A stretch of DNA of 64,000 bases, taken from positions 2,485,950 through 2,549,949 of the forward strand of contig PCDI01000006.1 of the NCBI GenBank assembly GCA_002778195.1, in the 5' to 3' direction. The first letter of the stretch is position 1, and each line of letters opens with the position of its first letter. The notes below the pieces were generated by a model. The model was not told the origin of the DNA. It made no database searches and worked only from the letters and a program-made list of their open reading frames with translations. Positions 55,701 through 64,000 of this stretch are shown piece by piece. The position numbers and the translations under genes are program-made. This DNA comes from Raffaelea ambrosiae (Eukaryota > Ascomycota > Sordariomycetes > Ophiostomatales > Ophiostomataceae).

Positions 55701-57953
55701 ACATTGTTGACCGGCAAAAGCCTCGGCCTCTTCCAGACGCGTCGAACCAGGGTCGATGCGCCGATTCTTGAGATTCTCCTCGTTGATCGTGAGGCCATAG
55801 TGGCCCCAGTCCTCCACGATCTGATGGACCGGCTTCACGGTGAAGAGGTACTGCAGAATGCTGTTCAGGTAGCAGGTGTTGCGGATGTTCTGCAGCCCGG
55901 CTGGCAGGCTGAAGTTGACGGGCTGGCTGCTGTCCTCTGGACCCACCCCGTCGTTGGCACCATCCAGATCGTAGTTCGACTGGCGGCGGGCGCCAATGAC
56001 AGCGGCAGCGGTGAGCAGGGTTGCGTCATTTCTGCTCGAGCCGATGACGCGGAGAGCCGTAGCGACAAGCAGATAGTCCTGCTCGTTCTGGCAGAGAGGT
56101 AGGTCAGCACACAAACAGGTCGAGTAAGGCAGGCAAACAAAGGAGGGGGCAAACAAAGGGCAGCGGAAATACAGGAGAAACATACGCCGGCACTATACTG
56201 GGCAACATTGACTATGTACTCGGGGTCCGAGTCGACCTGGACGTTGAGGAGCTGCAGCGCCTCCGGCAGGTCCATCGCGTCCTTGGCCCGGTCTTGGAGG
56301 ACCTTGCTGCCGGTGTGTCTGCCGATGAGAAGCAGTTTCTGCCGATAGTCCGACTTTTGCGAGGGGAAGGATTCGCAGAGCGACTGGTATTTCTCCAGGA
56401 TGGCCTCATCGGACGCTCCGCCGAGCGGCACGCCAAAGTAGTTGTACGCGGCACTCACGAGGTCGTCCTCGGAGGCAGCAGCAGGGATGGGGGCCATGGC
56501 GTCTGCCAGGGACAGCTCGGTGGCACGGCGGATCTCGTCCTCCTCCTCGTTGGTGGCGGCGGCGGGCTGGCTCGGCTGCGCCGTACGCATCGAGTCGTAG
56601 GACTGCACCCTCAGCTCGAGCTCCTCGTTGTTGCGGCCGCGCGTCAGGCGCTGCAGGGCGTCGAAAAAGGCAGACTCCTTGGCCGAGTCGACCTGGCGCT
56701 GGCAGTTGAAGGCATACCAGAAGATGGACTCGTGCATGTCGGGCTTGATGCCGAGCAGGTCGTAGTCGATGGGGCTGTAGTCGGTGTAGGCGTTGACCGA
56801 CGTGGCGTACGGCTCGATGTCCAGGGCGCTCCGGATGAAGGCGATGGCCGACTGGGGCTTCATGTGCTGGCTGTTGTCCCTGGCAACAAAGGTCTCGAGT
56901 TCGCTCTTGACGTCCTGGTAAAAGGCCAGCCGGGAGCCGGGCCGGGTCGGGCGCGTGACCTCGGGGTAGGGCAGCCTCCACGAGCGGTTGTCGCCGTCGA
57001 CGACCTCCTCGAACTCGAGGTAGTTGAAGAGCTCGGCGGCATCTGGCCCGTCCCCGAACTGGACATAGAACTTCTTGTTGCGCTGGTCGATTTTCCGCGG
57101 GGCCTTGGTGCCGTCGGCGGCGACTTCCTTCTTGCCCTCGACAATGTCCCGAATGTAGATCCTAAGATAATAGAGGGCGCTGGGGACCACGGGGCCCATG
57201 TCGGCAAAGCGCTCCGGCTCTTGCTCGACAGCCAGGCGCACGCGGTTGCGGATGCGCTCTTCGTCCATCAGGAAGTCGAGAAAGTGCCGGTCCAGGCGCG
57301 GCTTGGACACCTCGACGCATATGTTGAAGCTGCAGCGCTTGGCCGAGCAGAAGTAGTGGCAGCGGCCGCGGAAGGGATAGTACTTGGGGTGGATCGAGGC
57401 GGGGACCTTATCCTCGGACAAGGTGTACACCAGATGGTGGTAGGGGTCTGGGCTGTCGGGCTGCTTCAGGCCGCAGGGCTGCATCTTCGGGTTGTTGCCG
57501 CGGTCGATGTAGAAGGCGAAGTGGTAGCGGCAGTTCTGGCAGACGCACGAGTACACCTCCGAATACGACTTGCCGTCCGCGCCGAGCGCATCCGCGTCCA
57601 CGCCGGGGTTGGTCTGGTGGCCCTTGACGAGCAGCTCGTGGCGCGTGCAGTGTTCGCCGGCAGCGCACAGGGTTTTGCGGTCTTCCTCGTTGGCACAGCC
57701 CACGTCGAGGACCAGCGGCGCGGCGTCCGTCAGCCGGCCGTCGAGGAGGTCCTCGAGCCATTTGGGAGCCAGCCGGCCTGTGCGGGGGGGGAGGGGGGGG
57801 GTCAGCGTCCAAGCTCGCCACGGCGTCCGGACTGGGGACGGGACTGGGATGCATATACGAACCAGGTCTGCCGAGGGCAATGTGCTCCGACTCCTCTATG
57901 AGGGGGATGGCCGCCCCGTGGGAGCGCGTGGCCGGGTGGAGGGGGGGATTCAT
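52756..57953 (-). CDS. UBP2: Ubiquitin carboxyl-terminal hydrolase, Ubp2 type
   Basis: A cysteine deubiquitinase of the USP family; yeast Ubp2 trims Lys63 chains and opposes the ligase Rsp5. Four exons fit: 57953-57863, 57777-56186, 56087-55703 and 55619-52756, giving 1643 residues, longer than typical Ubp2. The joins give ALGRPGRLAPKWLEDLLDGR and FAGQQFVVELTKLFENLVE, both in register with the family. The N-terminal half has a Cys/His-rich part (CVCQNCRYHFAFYIDRGNNP, CHYFCSAKRCSFNICVEVS). A UIM-like helix lies near 441-458 (EEEDEIRRATELSLADAM). The catalytic Cys box is GLQNIRNTCYLNSILQYLF with Cys633, and the His box is YRLHAVICHAGNTGKSGHYW with His near 1317. The spacing between boxes is extended by acidic insertions. 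After the His box come an Ala/Glu coiled coil, Gln runs and a Gly-Gln repeat encoded by CTGRCC hexamers (about 53087-53127). Start at MNPPLHPATRSHG is the nearest in-frame ATG. Confidence 0.9.
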
Positions 57954-59475
57954 GACTGCTGGCGGGCTGGGCGCCGTGTTAGCATCTCGTCTGCCGTCGG
58001 CGAGCCATCGTTTTCTTCGTCGGAGGGGGGCCATTGCGGCAAGGTAGGGCGGAGCAGGCCCGGGGGGAGAGGGAAGCACAGGACCGCCAGAGCTGAGACA
58101 ACCAGCAGGGCGACCAGGGACATGGCGGGGGGGCAGAGGGAAGAGGTGGAAGATGTCGGGCGGTATCTGGGAAGGACTGGGAGCGTGCGGGAGTATCTGG
58201 GGGTTGCGGATGTGCATGGGGGACTGTAGGCGTCTGGGGAGGCGTGCTGCGTGTCTGGGGAGGCAGGGCCGAGGCAGGGCCGAGGCAGGCGGGCTCGGGT
58301 AGGGGCTTGGACGTGCGCAGGGACAAGGCCAAGACCAAGTGCAGGGACGAGGACGGGGACAAAAAAGGCAAAGACGAAGACAGAGACGAAGACAAAGGAC
58401 AAGGACCAAACGAGGCCAAGAAAGAGGCCAGGAACGAAGGGTGGCGAGGATGGCGAGGATGACGAGGATGACGAGGACAGGACAGCAAACAAGGGCGAAG
58501 ACGAAAACTCTGGTCGCCTCTTGCACGACGCTGCCTGCGGGCACAATCGACTCACTTATGTATCTGGGACACGGCGAGCCGGGCGCGGGCTGGTCGTGGA
58601 CAGGGTCGCTGGCAGGCAGCTGTTTAACAGCAACCGACCCACTCAGAGCTCGCGATTTCGGTTTTGTGTGGGAGGGGTTTGCGGCCGCTTTCTGGGACCG
58701 CCTGCAGCCGGCGAAGCAGGAGACCAGCCGCTGCGCCGCCAGGAGGTGGTGTTTGGCGGTGGTCGTGCGTGCGTCCTGCGTGTTGTGTGTGTGTGTGTGT
58801 TGTGCGTGTTGTGCGTGTTGTGTGGGTTGTGTGGGTGTCGGCTGCAGTCTGGACGGTCGCTTGTGCACTTTGCGCACCTCTGCAGACGGCGCCAGGCACG
58901 AATGCGTTGCCGACGAGCTATCGCAGGTCGATGGTTGGCCGGGGACGCGGCAGGCGCAGGACTCGGCCGTGCCAGGGTCGGGACTCGAGCGGGGGTCGGA
59001 GCGATGTTGGACGTGTTGGGTGCTGCTGGTAATGCTGGAAATGCTGCAAATGCTGGAAATGCTGTTGCCTGCGATTCTGGTGAGGAGAAACGGCACGGTG
59101 GAACCGCGATGCAGACGCCGGGGACAACGAAATTGGAACTTTTAAAAAAAAGAAGCAGAAAGAAGAGAAAGATGGATGCAGAGTCTATAGACAAACGAAA
59201 CTGACAAAGAAATGCCCTCGAAGACGGCCAGGGGGGCGATGTTGCGCGGGCGACGGCTAGGCTGCTCTTTTTTGGAGGTGATACTAACTTTTGTGCCCGA
59301 GCAAACGACAGCCAACGGGCGAGGCAGCAGGAGGGATGTGCGCTGACGCAGCCTTGCCGCCACGCAGCTAGCTAGTTGACAGAAGAGCTCCCCAGGGTGG
59401 GTGGTGCTGCTCTTGGCAGGTTCGCTGCGCCTACACGGCAGGCGCGCCTAAGGCACCATCACAGTTAGTAATCAC

Positions 59476-59483
59476 TCACGTGA
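59476..59483. promoter_or_regulatory. TCACGTGA palindrome upstream of the complex I subunit gene
   Basis: An exact palindrome 207 bp upstream of the start codon, followed 26 bases later by CCAAT. This pairing is plausible for a HAP-complex- and bHLH-controlled respiratory gene; inferred from the sequence only. Confidence 0.45.
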
Positions 59484-59611
59484 CACAGCGGGGGCGCAAT
59501 CCCGCCAGCCAATCAGCGTGCCCTTGAATCAATTGTGAAGCTCCATGGGGACAAGCCGAACTTTCCCACCGACGATTTTCTCTCGCATGCTTCCACTTTC
59601 CCACCAGCACG

Positions 59612-59625
59612 CCCCCCCCCCCCCC
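59612..59625 (+). repeat. C14 homopolymer in the complex I gene 5' flank
   Basis: A run of 14 C about 65 bases upstream of the start codon. Together with the G runs at 4934, 20374, 42003 and 52061 it makes G/C homopolymers a recurrent feature of this window. Confidence 0.85.
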
Positions 59626-59689
59626 TTCCTCGCACCCCGGACGCCACAAACAAGGGACCGCAACAGTGCCGCGCAATTGACCATCGACC

Positions 59690-60503
59690 ATGACGGCCGA
59701 CGACGAGCATTACAAGCCGCAGGACGCCCTCAAGGCGGGCGTCAAGGGCACGCTCGTGGTGGGCGGAGCCGGTCTTTTCCTGTCGGCCCTCCAGAACACG
59801 CTGCAGAAGCGCAATGTCGGTGCCTGGGCCATCTTCACCCGCACAGGCGGCACCGTGGCTTCATTCGGTGGGTAGACTGGCGGCGGACGTGCCCGAACGA
59901 GATGGGCCGGAAACAAACAACCAATGCTAACGGGGGTCCCCAGCTGCTGTCGGTGGTGTTTTTGAGTTCTCGCGGGTGGCCATGGCCAACCTGCGCCAGA
60001 AGGACGATGTCTACAACACGGCCGTGTCGGGTTTCCTGGGCGGCGCCGTGTTTGGCCTGTCGTGTACGTATATATCCTTTTTTTTCGTTTTTTTTGTTGT
60101 TTTTTTTGGTCTTCGCTGTCGTTCCTGACCATGCGTTTCTAACACCCACCAGCGGGCAAGATGCCCCGGATAATCGGCTTGGGCGCGTTTGCAGCCGGCG
60201 TCCTGACCCTCTTCGACGGGTTTGGCGGCTCCCTGCGCGGATGGTCTGAAGACACAACCGGTGACCAGTATGAGCGGAAAGAGTACCTGCGTCTGAACCG
60301 GAGGCGGCCAATCGAGGAGACCATCGCCCAGCTGGGCGACGGTCGCGGTGGCAGTAAGTTGTTAGCTCTTGTTTCTGAATGCCCAATATACTAACGACCC
60401 CTGAGTGATCCACTCGCCCAATTACGAGGAGGTCCGCCGGCAGCGGCTCAAGGAGAAGTACGGCATTGAGGTCCACACCGTCTCCGCCGACCCGAACGCG
60501 TAA
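59690..60503 (+). CDS. NADH:ubiquinone oxidoreductase subunit of the Tim17/NDUFA11 type (21-kDa class)
   Basis: An accessory membrane-arm subunit of mitochondrial complex I, related in fold to Tim17/22/23. Four exons fit: 59690-59867, 59944-60063, 60153-60353 and 60406-60503, giving 198 residues, the expected size. Joins give FTRTGGTVASFAAVGGVFEFSRVAMANLR-type sequence, then VFGLSSGKMPRIIG and GRGGMIHSPNYEEVRRQRLKEKYG. Three or four hydrophobic, Gly-rich segments are visible (GTLVVGGAGLFLSAL, GGTVASFAAVGG, VSGFLGGAVFGLSSG, IIGLGAFAAGVLTLF). The pattern YERKEYLRLNRRRPIEETIA and the end KYGIEVHTVSADPNA match the Neurospora 21-kDa subunit as I remember it. The donor for intron 2 is GTACGT at 60064; an upstream GTGTAC would break the frame. 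No N-terminal presequence is evident, as usual for this family. Confidence 0.9.
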
Positions 60504-61486
60504 ACAACGAGACGGGTAGCCATCTCCGGGCACATGATCGAGACGGTCGAGGCGGTTGATACAGTCATACAGAACGACTGAATGACGACTACGAGACGGA
60601 AGCTGTACATTACACGAAAACGGAACAGCCAGGCATGGCGACGGAAGAGAGACGCGCTCTTTTGAAACGCCACATGAACGGCGACACGGCGACTGGCCAC
60701 CATTCCCATTGCAGAGGGAGCACAGGATGGGAGAGAAACACTCCGACATCAAACAACACTGCAGGTTTTTATTTTGTATATACGCATTTGGTACAAGACA
60801 CAACAAGGGCTCGATTTTTTTTCTGTTGCCTGAGCTTCTTCTGTGGGAGAGCGTGACAAGCACGAAAAGGGACGTCCTCTGTTGCATTCTACGGTACGTT
60901 TTGTTCCTTTTTCTCTCTTCTGTTTCTTTTGCTTTTCTTTCTCTGCTTTTCCTTCTTTGCCTTCCTTCTGGGCTTTCCTTCTTGGTTTTCCTTGGCTTTT
61001 TTTGCGTGTTTTCTTCATTCCCCCGAGCTCCTGCTTCTGTGATGAATCTTAGCTTTCAGAGGCTGTTTATGATTGGTTGTTCATCAACATGATTCAACAT
61101 AAACCAATACATTGTTCTATTTCTGATGATGCTTGGAGCTCGTTGTTTTCTCTCTCTTGCCATCCTCCCCAAACAGGCGCTTGACCATCTACTAACGAGA
61201 CCCTGGTGGAACAGTCGTGCCACGAATACCGATTCTTTTGCGAATGGCCATGTATATCTTTTGACTTTGTATTGCTTCTTTGTTATTACAGTAAACAGTC
61301 TGAATAGTAGACAAATTCCGAAATGCCCATCCCGTCATGATACAGCGCGCCTTCATTAAAACAAACCAGTAGCAGAACACAAGTAAACGAAAGCAACAGC
61401 AAGAACAAAAGCAGCCGCAAAAATCACGCCAGTGCCTCGAAAGTGCCTTCCCATCATCCTGTCCTCCTCCTCCTCCTCCTTCTCCT
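60504..61486. other. 3' intergenic region between convergent complex I subunit and MSH2
   Basis: Holds both 3' UTRs. A T/C-rich stretch with TTTCCTTCTTTGCC-like pieces (about 60895-61005) and a TCC repeat just beyond the MSH2 stop (about 61459-61476) are the main structures. No gene recognised. Confidence 0.6.
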
Positions 61487-64000
61487 TCACAAAGCCTGGA
61501 TCGACTGGAAGAACGGGTTCGCCCGCAGCTTCTCGTCGGCGGCCACCAGCTCCTTCAGCTTGGCCACCTTGTCCTCCTTGCTCAGCGCGGCCGCGGCGCC
61601 GCTGCCCTGCACCTGCTCCTTCCACTGCACCAGCACGTCCTTGAGCAGCGCGCTGCCCTCCTCGACGTCCGCCTTGCTGTACTGGCGGGCCAGCGCGGCC
61701 GCCGTCTCGTCGTGCTTGGTCGTAAAGTCCTCCAGCTCGTCGGCCTTGCGCTTGGCCATGCGCACCACCTTGTCGGGGAACCGCACCAGCTCGGCCACGT
61801 GGATGCCGAAGCTCTGGTCGCACACGCCCGGCTCCACCTTGTAGAGCAGCGTCACCTCTCTCTTGTCGTCGTCGGCGTGTCCCTGTCCGGTGGCGGGTCC
61901 GGTGGTGGCGGAGGCGGCCGACGGGCCGCTGATGTGGGCGGTGACGTGCAGGTTGGCCACCTGCGGGTACTTGTCGGCCAGGGCCGTCAGCTCGTGGAAG
62001 TGCGTGGCAAAGAGCGCGCAGCAGCCGATCTCCTGGATGATGTGCTCCGAGATGGCCCAGGCCAGGCCGAAGCCGTCGTAGGTCGAGGTGCCGCGGCCCA
62101 GCTCGTCGATGATGATGAGCGACTCGGCCGTGGCCGCCTTGAGAATGTTGGCCGTCTCCAGCATCTCGGCCATAAAGGTCGACACGCCCTTGAGCTGCGA
62201 GTCGCTCGCGCCCACGCGCGCCAGCACGGCGTCGAACAGCGTCAGCTCGGCCGCCTCGCACGGCACGAAGCACCCGATCTGCGCCATGAGCGCGATCACG
62301 CCGATCTGCCGAATGTACGTCGACTTGCCGCCCATGTTGGGGCCCGTGATGACCAGGAAGCTCGACGTCGTCGCGGTCCGGTCCAGCGTCACGTCGTTGG
62401 TGATGAACTGCACGTCGTCCTGCATCTCCAGGCACGGGTGGCGCGCCGCGCGCAGGACCGTGCGCGCGCCGGGCGCGTGGCGGGCGTGCAGGGTCGGGCG
62501 CACGTAGGCGATCGGGGCGTGGACGGCGCAGTGGGCCAGCGACACGACGACGTCCAGGTGGCCGAGCACGGCGGCGAGCGTCTCGAGCACGGGGCTGTAC
62601 GACGCGGCCACGCCGACGACCTCGTGCACGAGGCTGCTCTGGGTGCGGTGGTAGTGGGCCGACAGCTGGTCGAACTCGCGGCGGTGGGCCTGCAGGGCGC
62701 GCGTGGTGAAGAAGACGCCGTTCTTCTGCGTCGAGCACTCCTGGTAGCGGCTGTGGTTGCGGATGCAGCCGGCCTCGGCGCGCGTCAGGCGCAGGCACCA
62801 GCCGTGCACCTTGTGGTTCTCGAGGAAGATCTTCTTGTCGCGCTCCTGGCCCAGGTCCTGCGCGGCGTCCGCCCACTCGCGGTCCATGGCGCGCCGCAGC
62901 CGGTCCAGCTTCGCGCGCAGGATGCGCAGGCTGTCGTCGAACTCGGGCCGGATCACAAACTCGTGCCGGTCCAGCGCGTCGAGGTCGACCGTCGTCTCGA
63001 CCATCTCCTGCAGCTTGGCCAGGCGGTCGGCGCACGTCTGCAGCGGGCGCGTGTACGCCTCGGCCAGCGGCACGCTGTAGGCCTCGTCCATGACGGCCTC
63101 GAGCGTGCCCAGGAAGCCGGGCAGCCGGATGACCACCTGGTACGCGCGCACGACGTCCTCGAGCGTGGCGCGGCCGCGCTGGAAGCGCTTGGCCAGGCGG
63201 TACAGGTCGGGCACCGCGCGCAGGTGCTCCTCCTGCATGGTCTGGCGCAGCGCCGTGTCCTGCACAAAGGCCTCGACCAGCTGCTGGCGCGCCTCGATGG
63301 CCGCCTTGTCCATCAGCGGCTGCTTGAGCCACTGCGCCAGCAGGCGGCCGCCGAGCGGCGTCTTGCAGTGGTTGAGCAGGCCGAACAGGCTCATCGTCTT
63401 GGCACCGTCGCGGGCGCCCGGCATGAGGTTCAGCGCCTTGACGGCCGCCGCGTCCAGCTTCATAAACTGCGACAGGTCGTGCTGGTACAGCTGGTACTGG
63501 CCGTAGTTGGCCGGGTCCTGCAGCACGCCCAGGTACTTGATCAGCGCCGCCGCCGCGCCCAGCGCCAGCTTCAGCTCCGTCTGCGGCAGCGCCAGCGTCG
63601 CCGCGCGCTCGTCCTTGAGCAGGCGCGCCAGGTCCTGCTCAATGTCCCGCGTGCCAAAGTCGCCGGGGCCGCGCTCGGCCACCGCCACGCCGCAGTTGTC
63701 GATGATCTGCTTGAGCTTGGCCAGCTCGGGGTCCTTCTTGGCCTGGTCGTCGGCCCGGTCCGCCAGCACGATGCACTCGCGCACGCCCAGCTGGATCAGC
63801 AGCGCCTCAAAGTTGGAGTACAGGTCGTTGTCGAGAAACTCGCTGACCCCGAGCTCGCGCACCGTGGCGTCCGCAAAGCAGACGCCCACCGTCCGCGCCT
63901 CGCTGGCCCTGGCCGACAGCTTCACCGCCAGGATCATGGGTGCGCTGTCGAACTGGCCCAGCTCGTCCTCGACGTCCTGCAGGTTGCCCGGCGAGGCCTG
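61487..64000 (-). CDS. MSH2: DNA mismatch repair protein MSH2 (5' end beyond window)
   Basis: MSH2 pairs with MSH6 or MSH3 to bind mismatches and small loops and to license MutL-dependent excision in the nucleus. The frame is open from the window edge to a TGA at 61487-61489, giving 837 residues; about 100 residues are missing compared with full MSH2. Domains in order: the rest of the N-terminal mismatch domain (MILAVKLSARASEARTVGV), the connector, the lever core (NLMPGARDGAKTMSLFGLLNHCKTPLGGRLL, written here in parts: MSLFGLLNHCKTPLGGRLL) and the clamp. The ATPase has Walker A VITGPNMGGKSTYIRQIGVI (near 62317-62350), SFM-type switch LKGVSTFMAEMLETANIL, Walker B LIIIDELGRGTSTYDGFGLA and ATHFHELTALAD. 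The region HVTAHISGPSAASATTGPAT contains a small Ser/Ala/Thr/Gly insertion seen in some fungi. The tail ends NPFFQSIQAL. No intron is needed inside the window. Confidence 0.95.
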   Translation of the reverse strand, partial: QASPGNLQDVEDELGQFDSAPMILAVKLSARASEARTVGVCFADATVRELGVSEFLDNDLYSNFEALLIQLGVRECIVLADRADDQAKKDPELAKLKQIIDNCGVAVAERGPGDFGTRDIEQDLARLLKDERAATLALPQTELKLALGAAAALIKYLGVLQDPANYGQYQLYQHDLSQFMKLDAAAVKALNLMPGARDGAKTMSLFGLLNHCKTPLGGRLLAQWLKQPLMDKAAIEARQQLVEAFVQDTALRQTMQEEHLRAVPDLYRLAKRFQRGRATLEDVVRAYQVVIRLPGFLGTLEAVMDEAYSVPLAEAYTRPLQTCADRLAKLQEMVETTVDLDALDRHEFVIRPEFDDSLRILRAKLDRLRRAMDREWADAAQDLGQERDKKIFLENHKVHGWCLRLTRAEAGCIRNHSRYQECSTQKNGVFFTTRALQAHRREFDQLSAHYHRTQSSLVHEVVGVAASYSPVLETLAAVLGHLDVVVSLAHCAVHAPIAYVRPTLHARHAPGARTVLRAARHPCLEMQDDVQFITNDVTLDRTATTSSFLVITGPNMGGKSTYIRQIGVIALMAQIGCFVPCEAAELTLFDAVLARVGASDSQLKGVSTFMAEMLETANILKAATAESLIIIDELGRGTSTYDGFGLAWAISEHIIQEIGCCALFATHFHELTALADKYPQVANLHVTAHISGPSAASATTGPATGQGHADDDKREVTLLYKVEPGVCDQSFGIHVAELVRFPDKVVRMAKRKADELEDFTTKHDETAAALARQYSKADVEEGSALLKDVLVQWKEQVQGSGAAAALSKEDKVAKLKELVAADEKLRANPFFQSIQAL

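Larger units (their letters stand above)
57954..59689. promoter_or_regulatory. Divergent promoter region of UBP2 and the complex I subunit gene
   Basis: About 1.7 kb between two divergent starts. It contains purine-biased GACGA(G/A) repeats (about 58335-58480), TGTTGTG/GT-rich repeats (about 58780-58845), a GAAATGCTG-like repeat (about 59025-59065), a TCACGTGA site, a CCAAT box (59509-59513) and a C14 run (59612-59625). Long open frames on both strands follow from base composition; none shows a domain. Confidence 0.55.

Noticed and set aside
57954..59096. An N-terminal extension of the Ubp2-like protein into a long open frame upstream
   Set aside because: The extension is Pro/Ser/Thr-rich low complexity produced by biased promoter sequence; the ATG at 57953 is followed directly by the family-like start of the protein.
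61356..63332. A 658-codon frame overlapping MSH2 on the same strand
   Set aside because: Out-of-frame reading of MSH2 (Arg/Gly/Ala/Pro-rich) with no domain.

Overview
The window looks like nuclear DNA of a filamentous ascomycete, most probably a sordariomycete-type member of the Pezizomycotina. Genes carry short GT-AG introns of roughly 55-110 nt, coding regions are strongly GC3-biased, there are no operons, and the gene set includes fungus-specific families: a Zn(II)2Cys6 regulator, a PDR-type ABC transporter, an ApsB/Mto1-like organiser, a fungal phosphoketolase and a STAND protein. Genus and class are inferred, not shown. One 49-base run of N (32475-32523) is an assembly gap.

Layout. 1-7112 holds the 3' end of proteasome subunit Rpn12 (+), alpha-COP (-) and a nitrilase (-). 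7113-12818 is a gene-sparse stretch around one Zn2Cys6 transcription factor (8441-10947, -) that may regulate the nitrilase. 12819-25788 is a dense core block: UDP-glucose:glycoprotein glucosyltransferase (+), the Rad54 recombination motor (-) and a very long coiled-coil Mto1/ApsB-like microtubule organiser (+). 26237-31225 is a large intron-free NACHT-TPR STAND protein (-). 32053-39410 holds a membrane-anchored fatty-aldehyde-type dehydrogenase, whose one gap falls inside an intron, and a PDR-type ABC transporter (both -). 39411-44195 and 46659-52755 are long stretches without a convincing gene, on either side of a phosphoketolase (-). 52756-64000 carries a Ubp2-type deubiquitinase (-), a complex I subunit of the Tim17/NDUFA11 type (+) and MSH2 (-), which is cut by the window edge.

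Functional links. Alpha-COP and UGGT both serve the early secretory pathway. Rad54 and MSH2 serve recombination and mismatch repair. Rpn12 and Ubp2 act in ubiquitin-proteasome turnover. The nitrilase, aldehyde dehydrogenase, ABC transporter, phosphoketolase and STAND protein make up a metabolic, transport and surveillance layer. No tRNA, rRNA, CRISPR array or intact transposon was recognised.

The most interesting items are the STAND receptor-like protein with an unassigned N-terminal region; a GC-AG intron in the aldehyde dehydrogenase; a 30-bp minisatellite filling the intron just before the end of the Mto1-like gene; stop-free introns of length 3n in the nitrilase and its neighbouring regulator; an octamer (TACTCGTA) that recurs in the two long non-coding stretches; and TCACGTG-type sites, one pair a perfect inverted repeat, upstream of several core genes. 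All exon joins were inferred by eye from splice consensus, reading phase and remembered family patterns; no alignment or transcript data were used.
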